From Acanthochlamys bracteata (Eukaryota > Streptophyta > Magnoliopsida > Pandanales > Velloziaceae), in contig CM034129.1 of NCBI GenBank assembly GCA_019914995.1, forward strand, positions 6,895,725 to 6,959,724: DNA of 64,000 nucleotides, written 5' to 3'. This document shows, piece after piece, positions 36,792-48,309 of the stretch. Within the stretch, counting starts at the first letter, position 1. Every line of letters starts with the position of its first letter. The translations under genes and the position numbers were made by a program. The notes under the pieces were generated by a model. It worked only from the letters and a program-made list of their open reading frames with translations, searched no databases and was not told the DNA's origin.

Positions 36792-39700
36792 TCAGCTCCC
36801 CAATGAGTCAACCTGGCTCCATAGCATCTCTGCATAAATCTTCTCTTCTTCTCCCTCTTCTGCAAGATAGTCAGATGCCTCAGTCATTTCTTCTTCCTCT
36901 GGAACATCCTCATCCACCTCTTCCGCTGCAGCTGATGCTTCTAGAGAACATTCTCTCCTTAGAACAGTAGCTTCTGCCAAAGCCTCACGCATTGCTTGGA
37001 TAGTTGCAGGCCTATCATCCTCCTGGTATTTGGGTGCAGGAATGACAAAGGGTAGAACAATTTCATCTAAATTAACCCTCCTCAACTTAGAATTAAGCAT
37101 ATGGTTTGGTGGAGGAAAAACAAGAAGAATTCCAAGCTCATAGTTACAAATACGTAATCTTGAACCAGAGCTTGCAGTAGTATCTCCATTTCCATTGTCT
37201 TTAGCTGAATGATATATCATGTGTCCCCACGCTGCTGGGCTGAAGTTGTGTGAACCTGAGTAGATCCAGCCAAATGCCTGCCCATGTATATTTGACTGGA
37301 AGCTCCTCCGAGCTACCTGTTCAAAAATACTTTCAGCAGGTATTTTTAGATGAAGTAATATCAGAAAGGACATTTCACGGATTAAACATGATACCTTAAC
37401 ATGCATTGGATACCCATCCCTATGAGGTGGATAAGGTACTGCATCATGGAACATATTGGCCATGCCCAACCTTTGCCACGTTTTCTGTTAAAGTAGCATG
37501 CTTTGTCTTTACAATCAGTTTTTCACATGCTTCCAAGAGCACATATCGAAAGAAGACACCAAAAAGCTTAAGACAATGCATGCAGGCTTTTGCTTATAAA
37601 TGATATGCAGATGACAATTCATCGTTTGTACACCAAACTACTACAATAAATAAAAGAAGGATAACAAAAACATCTAGCAGAATCAAACAAAACCCAGTTA
37701 CTAGTTTGCTTTTTGTTCTGTTTTCTTAACAAGAGTCTGGCTAGAGTTATCAACAGCTCTGAATGTACCAAAACTGAATCTTTGTAGTCTACGATGTAGC
37801 ATCTCTATCTCCACAAGGAATAATAGATTTAACTATCATCACTTGTGTACCAGTAAGAAGTCCTTAAATTCTTTATTTTCCAGGTAGTAAGGGGTAGGTG
37901 AAATTTTACACCTATGGCAGCTAAACTTGCTCAAGCTTAGGTGAGAAAGTTATCTGCTCACATAGATAGAGAGTTGTAAATAGTAAGTTATTTTCAAACC
38001 AGCATTGCTGTACCTCAGACATAGAAAGCATGCGTCTTGTATGAAAAATTCCGTTACCACTACTTTTTACTCTCTCAATTGTAGGGAATAAAATCTTCAC
38101 AGATGGATTTCTCAACTCATAGTTTATATTCCAGTAACCCCACTGCAAAAAGGAATATTAACATATTAGACAATTAAAACAGTTTGGTATGAGATTAGTT
38201 TCTCTTGATCTTTGATGAACCTCCGGATCAGACTCATCAGAATCTGAGTTTTCAAGTGACCTTTTCCCCACTGCTGCGGAGAAGGAAGCTAAGAACTGTG
38301 GGTTGACTGATATGCCTATTGAAGAGGAACCTGTATGAAAGTATACAAGCAACCACTTTAATAACTTGGGTGAGGACTACTCCCAAAGAAAGAGAGTCAT
38401 CTGCTTTACATATGCTTACTGTATACAAAGTCCCTCTCCAATGTCCCTGGCCATTTGTATTGGCATAATATCTAGGTCATATCAACAAAGGAACTCAAGT
38501 GATTGACATGAGTAAAACAGATGCAGAAGAGCAGCCAATGATCCTTTTGGATAGTGAGGTGAAAGAATGTAGACTAAAAGGAAAGGATTACATGCACTAG
38601 AGAATTTTAATTAGGCTAGACTTTCAATGTTGCAAATGATTATGCTTACCTCTTGTAAACGCCAAAGGCCTAGGCACCTTTGCAAAGAGGCTGTAAGTGA
38701 GCACAACGGAGCAATATGCTTACTTTGGATTAAATTTGAAATTTCGTGGAAATTCGGTCCCTGCATTACATAGTCATTGTTCATTGAGCTATCCTATCTG
38801 ATACAGAGTGTAAATAAGTAGTTTAAATCAACATGCCTGTGAAACATATAAAAGCAGCTGTACTTGCATCTTATGCTCTCCCAAAGCAGCAGCAAGAGCT
38901 TCTTTAGGATAAATAAATGCAGAAAAGCTGAAAAACCCACTGTCACTGAGAGGAGACACCCACTTGGCAACATCTCTAGGAAGGAAACCAAGTTGCATAT
39001 AATCTGGCTCAGAAAAGGAAGTCAGATCGTAATTCTCGCACAACAGTAGCGTGTGTTTGACAAAAGAAAATAGATGCCAAAAAAATGCAGCAATGAAACT
39101 TCGATGTAGGGAAGTAATGAAATGCAGTCTCCTTAATCTTCCTATATAAAGATGCCATGCATTACTTCTTTATCCATCTAATGATGTTGTAACACTTGGA
39201 ATATTACCTCCTTCAAAGTGTTCATCCAAGTCAGCAACAAGAATACTGACAGCATTAGCATCTGCAGGTATATTGTCATTCCTCTTCAAAAGAACCTCCA
39301 GTGGTCCACATGTTTTAGCAGGAATTTTGCCAAGAAATGAAGCCAGCACTTTCAGTTGCACCCCATTCTTATCGCTCTTACTGTGAAAATGGTGACTCAA
39401 ACCTACTACTGATGCAGGAATACAGCCAATGAAATTTCTTCCTTTCTGTGGTGAATGTGTTATCTGTTTAGCCTACAATGTATGGCAAAGGATTAGTTTG
39501 TCTAGAACTAGGAAACTTGAAGTTACATGCCGAAAGTAGAGTGACCTGAAAAACGCAAAGAGAACAACTGAGCTTAATACATTTAAGATATGAGCGTGTT
39601 CATGTCCATTTTGCCGTGCTATTTATGTAAGTTTGTAAAATACAAGAGACAAAGACTTTTTAGAGTTTATCATACAGATAGAAAAGCAAATGTCTTATCC

Positions 39701-42700
39701 TGATAGGCTGCTTGAAGTATTTTCTTTTTTTTTTTATTTTTTTTATTTGAAGAAGACCGCATTCAAGCCTCATTGGAAGAAAGCATTTTGCAAAGCCCTA
39801 GTTTAACTCCCCCGAAAACTAGCTCTCAAAAAAGAAAAAGAAAAAAGAACAAGCAGGAGAACAGTAGGCAATATATTAGATCAAAGCAAGTCTAACACAT
39901 GTCTTTTCCATTTCAATAAGACATAAGAATACGACTAGAACTCACACAGTCACTTCAAAAAAAGTAGAAGATTACCGCTAGGTGATAAGCTGGCTCCATA
40001 TGAGGAAGACTCCGAACATGTATTCCAGGCACAGAAGAAACAAGATGAGCAGCAGCCTGCTCAAAGTCATACTTAGTCAACTCTTGAATCCAATGTGCTT
40101 GGCTCGGTACGTCAATAATAAGAGATGCCACAAACCCAGCTAAGTGAGCAGCAAAGTCTGGTTCTGAACTGTTATTTTCAGAAAAGAGGGATGAATAATC
40201 CGGAGAATCTCTACAAGGAAAGTCTTGTAACCAGACTGTGTTTATAACATTGTTCCACTGTGAAAAAAGGCCTGTAAACACATAAGAATACACAAGCAAA
40301 GTGGTTTACAAATATCTGAATACTAACTTATGTTGATAGCTCATAGCTAATCTCCAAATTATGTTGATAGAAATCTGGAAGTGCTAATATCTTAATTACA
40401 TCCGTTTACGTGGAAGGAAATTGGTTAAATTAACAAGTCCTTTTTTCAAAATTTTAGTTACTCTAAGGCAAGAGCAGTAGATAAGATCTTTTCTCACATC
40501 AATTGTGGAAATATTCAATAAGATCGCTACTAAATGCATATATTGCGGCAAGAACCTGATGTAAATGCCCTACGCCTATGCCCTGACATGTCCTCTAAAC
40601 GCTGCTACATGGGATAAGTCGAATGCATGTATCCCAGCATGTGCCCTAGCAAATGCTATTGTTGCTGCTGATCCTTACCCAGTTGCACCTGGGCACATCT
40701 CCGTAATGCGACCAGATCTGGGCAGCCGCCGCTGCTGATCTGGAACCGCATCCTGGTGCACCATCGAGGCCTCTCCTGCCTAATTGAGTAGGGGACTCCT
40801 GCTCCTACTCATTACGAACAGCTAGTACTCAACAGCCAGCCACCAGGCACACAGCTCTCCTCTTTGACAAAATGATTAATGAATGTTGGCACCTTGAAGG
40901 CTTGCTTCCCTTTTGTTGCAGTCTCACCTATAAGTAAAGTATTGGAGACTATTGTATGGCAGTGCAGTACTCATGAATTCATTTTAAGTCAGTTTTTAAT
41001 TTGTTTTTCGCTAGTCTGCTTTGTCCTGATATTCCCTTCGCACCTCGCTGCTATCTTTTGAACGCATAACAGCACCGATTGTTGGGAGTAGCTAGGGCAT
41101 TCTATCTACAAAAAATAGGTTGAGGCTTTGAATCCTGGCAGAGACGGTTTAATGCCCAAAAACAAAAGTACATCATATAGCGGTTCAGCATCATATTTGT
41201 TCAAGCAACAGACATTATTAGCTTATAAGAGACACCACAAAAGTATAAATCACTGAAATGAAAATTGCAAGTATATTTGGATCCTCTTACTATGTGATAC
41301 CAGGCTTTTACAAAAATAGCAATAGGTAGCTATGGGAGATGGATTTTGATTCAATAGGCTCGGTCCCGTGGAGTACGGACCTGACACAGACACTTTTCAT
41401 TGGATATCTTAGCGGCCCTACTAACTAAAGAGTTGAATTTGTTCACTTCTTAATATAAACAAAGCTTTATCTGTAGTTTTAAATGAAGGTTTATGAACAT
41501 CATTTTTAGTTTGTACATGTAATATAATAAGTGTTGGATTTCATCCCAAAAAAGAAAAGCACGTTGGATAATACTCTAAGTTATCATCATTATGCATAAA
41601 CTTCATTTAATTTGATTTTTCATTTATCATTTAAAGAATATAGTTGATGTAATTTTTATGTTATTGTCGAATATGAATAAATTTATTTTGGATAGAAAAC
41701 AGTATATTTTGGAGTGGGGTACATTAGTTAGGCAAATGAAGGGCTTCTATGTCAAGATCCGATAGAAAATTCCGCACCAGTTCCACATAATCACACCTCA
41801 TCGGAAGTGGCTTCTGACAACAAGAAGAATCCCATTAGGTGCGAACAGGTAAGTGGATCCTTGTCCTCAATTGTGCTCCATTGATATTTTCATCTTCAAT
41901 AAGATTATCCATAGGAATTGCGATTATTCTTATTTTCAACAGCAACAACGACAGCAACTAAGTCTTTACCCCTCTTGAGTGGGGTCGGCTACATGAATCT
42001 TTTTCTTCCATTCCTTTCGATTATACACTAGATTTAGCAAAATATCTAATCATCTAAATCCTTCGTTACCACCATAGGCCAAGTTAATTTTAGTCTACCG
42101 CTTCTTTTAAAGTTTTCTATTAGAATCGCATCACTTTTATGCACTACAACATTTTTAGGTATGCGCAAGACATGTCCAAACCATCTAAAGCTACTTTCCC
42201 TTAACTTGCCTCGATCGGTGTGAGGCATATAAAACTCATTTTGCTATAATACCCATTCCATCATGTTAGCATCCTCATCTTCTCATTCTTATTTAAGAAA
42301 AGGAAAAAATATTATTAGCAAGAATATCTTTACTTAAAGCATCCTCATCTTCTCACCCACATCATTTTGGGCCTTGCTCTACATTTTGAGCTATCCCAAT
42401 TCTAAAATGTAAATCTGCTACAGTTATGTCTATTTGTCTGCTTCTAAAACTGTCTAGACCAGACTTGAACAAGTTGCCTTCATCTTACCTGTTAGTGGGA
42501 CTACACCTAGTTTCTCCCTAATTTATTGTAGATGTGCCTGTGGGTAGTTGCAGTAGATTATTGACTTGAGGTTAATTAAACCAAATAGGAAAATTTTTTT
42601 GATGACAAAAAAATAAATAAAAACTAGATCTGTACCAGTCACTGGTAAATAACTTTAGATTAACAAACTTATTATATCTTTCAAGTATAAAAAAAAGATG

Positions 42701-44239
42701 TCTACATGCATTGAGGGTTATGGGTTATACAGTATGTAGTCACCTGTTTTGAGACTAAATTTGCTGAAGTAACAATTACGCGAAGATAATCATCTCTTTG
42801 CAACACAAACAGCTTTGGATGATGGCAAGCAACACCCTTCCTACTTCGATCCTTACCAAATGCTATGACATCAGGAAATCGAGGATATCTGGAATGAGAA
42901 TTCACTAAAGAAAGTTAACTTTTCACAGAATGTAGATGGAAACTTTATGACTAAATCCATTCCATACGACAAAAGAAATACATGCGATAATGTACATACA
43001 CTAGCACTAAATTAGGGTAACTTGAATATGGTGTTGCTGTCCTGCTATCCTCAGTAGAACTCCAACCCCTTTCACTGCTATGGCATGCAATTGTTACTGG
43101 TAGATGGCTGGGAATGCGGCAATATGTGAGAAACCTGTGAACTCAAATTTCTCAGAAAGAGCAGAAACTCAACTTACTGTTACCCAATATGCGAGTTTCA
43201 TAATTAGCAAATTTGAGTTTAGCTCCACATACCATGCAACATCACTTGTAAAAGTTGCAACAAATACTCGTGTCAGGGTTTCAACAGGATAAAGAAGCTC
43301 AGGCAAGGTAACCTCATTAGGCATTCTTGATTGGTTCAAGTCTGGATACTCCAAAAGATTAGTAAGAAGGGTTCTACCATCTGAATAACAGTCAGTCCTT
43401 GCAACTTTCTCCAACTGCTCACTGCTCCCACTTGGTATTATTTCCTCAGCAAGGCTGTCAGAGTGCTTGCTAGCAGCATTCAAATCAATGTTTCTGGGAC
43501 AACTTACTTCAACAGTATGGTCTTTCTCACGGTCCCATACCCTGAAAGGTTTCTGATGACAGATATCTGTTCTTTCAATCTTACACAAATGCCCTAGATC
43601 TCTAGAACTACCCAAAAAGGCCATTGGGTCATCTGCCCTCAATATACTTCTACAGTGTTTCAGAAGCATCTCAGCACTTGCAATGGATGTTTCACTGTTA
43701 CCAGCAACAAAGGAATCCTTCTTCTGTGGAATGGAACTTAAATCGAGCATTTGATATGCAGCCACAAATCTACCAACATCTTCGAAGAAAACAATCCTCT
43801 CCACAACAAACCCACTCCTATATTTAACACTACCACACTTACCACAACCAAGCAAAATCTCATCACCAATGGAAAGCTGAGTCACAGAACCTCTTCGAAC
43901 TCGACAACCATTAACATAAACCCCATTAAGGGAAGCTCTGACCAAGCTCAAACTTCTCGGCCCTGATTTAATTCTGTGCTGAACTTCACAAAAATCAGAA
44001 CTTCTGCAACGATAGAAGCCGTCAATCAATCTGAGTTTTCGATCGAAGCTGTCAAGAACAATCTGGCAATGGCGGCGGCTGACGGAGAGCCGATCACCGA
44101 CAATAATATCGCATTTCAGGCGATCCCTACCAATCGTGTAGATCTTGTTGCAATCAAGATGAATAATACTGCCGCCGCCAAGTGGTCGGAGTTTGCAAAA
44201 GCAGTTGAACTCCGCTCCGGTAGAATCATTTTGTTCCAT
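36792..44239 (-). CDS. TDP1beta: FHA-domain tyrosyl-DNA phosphodiesterase 1, beta type
   Basis: TDP1 enzymes remove topoisomerase I peptides from DNA 3' ends in the nucleus; plants have a second, FHA-bearing form of the At5g07400 type. Twelve exons on the minus strand: 44239–43233, 43134–43000, 42888–42744, 40257–39976, 39472–39208, 39003–38864 (or 38837), 38760–38650, 38471–38420, 38330–38221, 38142–38014, 37484–37395, 37316–36792. All phases agree; total 2,991 nt, 996 aa (1,005 with the alternative donor). The FHA domain is at about 30–132 (IGR at 36–38, SVSRRH at 52–57, NGVYVNG at 105–111). The two catalytic H-x-K sites are HPK (404–406, followed by TSANL) and HVK (820–822, followed by SGSHNFSPAAWG). 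The C-terminus is strongly acidic. ATG 44239 is chosen because residues before it are hydrophobic, AT-rich leader. One donor, GAG|GTTCAT after 38221, is weak. The intron at 42743–40258 is 2.5 kb and holds a LINE. Confidence 0.9.
40540..40870. other. GC-rich insert inside a TDP1-beta intron
   Basis: About 330 bases, clearly richer in GC than the surrounding intron, with CTGCTGATC and GCCGCCGCTG stretches and an imperfect inverted repeat (GAGTAGGGGACTCCTGCTCCTACTC). No open frame of note. Probably a transposon-carried fragment; origin not identified. Confidence 0.35.
41937..42530 (-). mobile_element. Truncated RTE-type LINE, 3' end
   Basis: Inserted antisense... relative to the plus strand, that is, in the same direction as the TDP1-beta gene, within its long intron. 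Reading the minus strand: IKEKLGVVPLTG (about 42530), then an open frame 42228–42046 with RWFGHVLRIPKNVVVHKSD and KRSGRLKLTWPMVVTKDL, the well-known C-terminus of plant RTE reverse transcriptases. After it comes the standard 3' tail, CATGTAGCCGACCCCACTC, then a TTG/TTGC-rich simple tail at 41958–41937. Only the last 200 or so codons remain, with several stops and frame changes, so it is 5'-truncated and inactive. Confidence 0.8.
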
Positions 44240-44339
44240 CAAAGTTATCGGAAAAACAAAAAACAAGTTTATGATCGCAAAATTTGAAAAGTGGACGTAT
44301 AAAATGAATTGAACGTATAAAATTTTGAACAATTAAAGA

Positions 44340-46560
44340 AACCCTAACTGGAGCGGTGCTCCAACTTTGTTAACTGATTCGGTTAAAAATGTTTTTCCCG
44401 CCTTCCATCTGTGTAGGAACTGAAAGAATTACCTAGGGTGTGTTTATCTTGGATAAATTTAAATTTTAAGAATTAAATTAAAATAATTAAATTAAATTAA
44501 AAATACTTAATAGAAATAGATTTTTATATTAAAATAAAAATAATATTTATATTTAATTAAAAAATTTTAATAAAAAATATTCTAAAATATTTATTTATTT
44601 TATATTAAAAATAAATTTTTAAAAAAAAATAGTTGTGTTGGAAAATACGACCTTAGCAAAATGGGGCTACTGAGCCATATTATTGACAATTCTAGATTTG
44701 TATAAATTATAATAGAACTAGCACAGCGTTCGAGTTTTCAATGTAATAGTACTACGCAAACTCACACCTACAGACCTTCGGTGAATTTTCTCTCGTGTAA
44801 CCATTGTTACTCATTATCTGCATATTAATTACTGTTATTCACAGCTAACTAGAATTCCTTTGATTCCGGATTAGTCGTTGAAGAAGTAAATCCTTTTTAA
44901 AAACAATGCGCAAGTTTTGAATCGGTGTGTTAATAATAACAAACATCAGCATAGATCTTTGATGTGGCTTAGGGTGTATATTTTTAACTGAAAATAAATT
45001 ATTACAAAATAAATTATTAAAAATAGTATCAGTTAAAAATAAATTTAATTTTTATATTTATTGTATAAAAAAATTAGAAGTGATTTATTTTATATATTTT
45101 TTGTATTACTATTATTTCTTCTAAGACCACTAGTTTATCAAAATAACCACCAATTAGGAGTTTGTGATTAAATTATATTACAGAGAAAACAAGCTGCGTG
45201 AAGGGATTGATTCAAAAGAATCTATAAAATTATAAGAAACCTATAGAAATTTCGTATAACTGGGTGCTTTATAATTCCTTCGTGAAGTTACATCTTAACT
45301 AATTTCTTCTTTCTTAGTGGTCGCTCTTCAACGAATAATACGTACAACTTGTAAGAGATTATCTTCAGAACTGCTTTAGGCACGCGCCTAGCTAACTCGA
45401 AAGATTTTTCACAAAATATTTAAATGCGACTAAGAACAACTTTACTTCAAAAACATTTGGTGACAACTCCAGTGTAGAAAGAAAACTTGATAGGTAAAGA
45501 AAAAATTTCTAGTGGAAGACTAGAAACCCCATCTAATGATACCGAAACCTTTTTGCTATTACATTGCAGGAGTCGGTTTTTCAAAATTCCAACAGCAAAT
45601 AAGTTTTGACGTTTGAATCACCTGAAAAGATCAAACCTCTAGACCCTTTTAATTTGGACAAACTGAATTCATTGACAAAGACATTCATATACCTTCGCTG
45701 ATGTTTCAATAAGGAGAAGTTTATCGAATGTCTTGGATGAGACAGATTTTATTCATATTCCTTCGCCTCAAGTTCAACATTGACAAATTCTAAACATCAA
45801 CTCATTACCTTCTAAATTCTCATTAAATCATACCACATATTGCAAAGAAATAACACCTAATATTAAGCTGTCTAAACTTATCTCTTTAATTCACATTGCC
45901 CAACATCCAGTGGTCTTATCAACATTGAAGTAATCGGTGAACCTAAATCACTGAATTTATCTGGTGCTGCTGCTGCTGCGGACGATAGCATGTTGCGACA
46001 CAATAGTAGCAATGGTCTCTAATACTGCACGAAGTGTGGGGAGCAGAGCAATGTGAAGTGGTTGTGAACGCAGTGGGGTAGGCGCTTTTTCATAATGTTA
46101 GAGGTAGAAGCTTTATTTATAATGTCTTTTGCGCCTTTGTTACCTTTCTTCTGGCTTTCTCATTTGCACGTGTTCTCATTGATGTTACTTGCATTCTCTT
46201 CCGTGATGAGCTGGATTTATTAGTCTTGGATTTCTCTGCGTGATCTTTTTCAATATAACATTCTGGTTTAGTTTCTTACTTAGTGGCTTCTGAATTTGAT
46301 CTTCACTGCTTTCTGTATCCAATTTCTTGCTCACGACACACAATACCTTAGCTATCTTGCCACATTTGCATGTTGGTTTAAAAGTGAGTAGATTAGTTTT
46401 ATATCTAATAAAAATAAAATAAAAAAAAGATTCATATACTAGAAAGTTTCATAACTATTGGCAATTTGGCATAAATTTTTGAGTTAGATTTGACTTTCTA
46501 ATATATGAACTGAATCCTTCAGGTGTTTTATTTTATTTAACTCATCCGCTATTGTATTTT
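44340..46560. other. Intergenic region upstream of TDP1-beta
   Basis: The first 200 bases are probably the TDP1-beta promoter and leader flank. A MITE-like element lies at 44443–44655 and another AT-rich run at 44965–45115. The part at 45180–46560, just before the copia primer-binding site, is probably in part the left LTR of that fossil, but I could not place its start. Confidence 0.35.
44443..44655. repeat. MITE-like AT-rich element, second family
   Basis: About 213 bp between GTGTGTTTATCTTGG and GTTGTGTTGGAAAATACGAC. The inside is A/T blocks based on AATTAAATTAAAATAATT. Resembles the element at 7803–7973. Confidence 0.35.
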
Positions 46561-46567
46561 TTCACAG

Positions 46568-48000
46568 TGGTATCAGAAAAGTTTTAGATAACAATGAGAT
46601 ATAACATTAATAAATTTAGCGAAAATAATTTTTCATTGTGGAAGATAAAAATGATGACAGTTCTTACTAAGGAGGATACGGATGCGGCTATTGAGCTGCC
46701 AGACAGCATCATGGTGAACGAAGATGGAGCGCAATGCGATTGCGAGCATCCATTTAGCACTTACTGATGAAGTGTTGTCAAGTGTTTCTGAGAAGAAAAT
46801 TGCGAAAAAAATTTAGGATATATTGTCTAACTTGTATGATTGCAAGTTGCAGCACAATAAGATCTTCTTGAAGAGAAAATTGTACACTATACGGATGACG
46901 GAGTCATAATTAGTCACCGAGTATATCAACAATCTAAATAATCTATTTTCTCAACTTACGTCATTGGGACAGATGTTAAATTCAGTGAAGCGAGTAGAGA
47001 TTCTAGTTCAAAGTATTCTTGATTCGTTTGATCAGCCGTCATTAACTTGACTAATAATGTTGCTACAGATCTTGTATTTGATTAGTTGGCAGTTGACGGT
47101 CCTTGAAAAGAAAAACATGCGTTGAAATAAAGAGAACTACAAGTCAAGCTCGCAGCAATCAGGTGATTTGCTAGTAATGCGAGAAAGATCAAAAGAACAC
47201 GGCTTAAGTGGGAGCAAGTCGAAAAGAAAGGAGTAGTTTTCTCTTTAGTGATAAAGTTGAGTGCTCGGAGAACAAAACAAGGGATGTCGGTTCATCAAAA
47301 GAGGCGGATGTGGCAACTTGTACCTATGAGGTTGATTTCCTCCAAGGTATGCCGATGCTTGGGCTGACAGGGAGCGGGTCTGATAAGAACCAAGCTCTAG
47401 ATAGCACAGCTTACAGGGAGCTGGACTTTGAAGAAGTGGTGGTTCAAATCAGTTCGGTGTAGCTGCTTCTAAGTCCATCAGTGGTTGGTGGAAGGCTTAG
47501 CGTGTCAGCTGTAGTGGTGGTTGCTGAGCTAGATGAAGAGTCAGCCAAGCGAATGTAGGAGGTGGGATGCATGGATGAAGTATGGGATGCCAAAAGACAG
47601 TAGCTTTGTTCAGCAGGCTGTAGACGTCAGACGATCATTATGTATTGATGTTGGATCGTTGGTAGATATTATTGACATATAAGGGTACTATCTTAGGTTG
47701 ACTGTCCTGGAAGATAGTCATCATATGGGTCATCTTTGAAGTCACATGTGGTAGATCTTGCGGAAGGTCTAGATTCTCCAACTAGAAGGACAAGTAGGGA
47801 GAACTTAGTAAGATAAATTTCGAAAAGAAGTCTCGAGGTATACCGGTGTCAAGATTAGAAATTTATTGTCTATTTTGAGTGTTGGCTAGAAGATAAAATA
47901 ACAAGACCCGAGACCAAAATTCTCAGATGTAATGGTTCGAGACATAACAAGAGGAGTCAACGAATAGTTTCTCTAGAGCTTTATGGAGTGTACTTTTTAA
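46568..48000 (+). mobile_element. Broken Ty1/copia retrotransposon (gag part and decayed remainder)
   Basis: TGGTATCAGA at 46568–46577 is the standard initiator-Met-tRNA primer-binding site, directly after a possible LTR end (TTTTTTCACA). A copia-type gag begins at 46594 (MRYNINKFSENNFSLWKIKM) and further on shows INNLNNLFSQLTSLG, a typical gag segment. Beyond about 47100 only scraps can be read, and neither a right LTR nor a target duplication was found. It is old and has many breaks. Confidence 0.7.
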
Positions 48001-48182
48001 GATTCTAACCCTTTTTCTTGTTAGTTTATTCTCCAATTTAGCCAGTGAAGTAGAAAGAATAGTTTGTCTCGGTGGGTGTATCACTAGTGGGAGTTTATGA
48101 TTCTGCTATAATGGGACATATCTAAAACCGTAGGGTAGTGGAAGAAATATGAGGCAGTGAGAGCGGATAGTCGGATCGTAGT

Positions 48183-48273
48183 TGTGGTTGGTAGAATATG
48201 TTATTCTCAATGCTTTCAAAACTTTCTTCTTGCATATGTCGCAACAGTTAGCTAAGACCTTCAGTTCATTCAC
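48183..48273 (-). pseudogene. Heavy-metal-associated (HMA) domain gene fragment
   Basis: After an acceptor-like site (GTTTCAG, ending 48274) the minus strand encodes VNELKVLANCCDICKKKVLKALR. This is the start of an HMA (HIPP-type) domain: a first beta strand, then the metal-binding C-x-x-C (here CDIC) and a KKVLKAL helix. Plant HIPP genes often have an intron exactly before such a segment. The following part of the domain (the glycine turn and second strand) is missing; the sequence runs on into unrelated residues and toward the copia fossil. I read it as a truncated fragment. A tiny upstream exon (ending GATCTGAAG|GTTAGT near 48344) is possible. Confidence 0.4.
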
Positions 48274-48309
48274 CTGAAACATGTACACCACAAAATGAAT
48301 CACCTCCTA

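Noticed and set aside
43624-44287. Plus-strand open frames opposite TDP1-beta exon 1
   Set aside because: Antisense shadows of the FHA-encoding exon.
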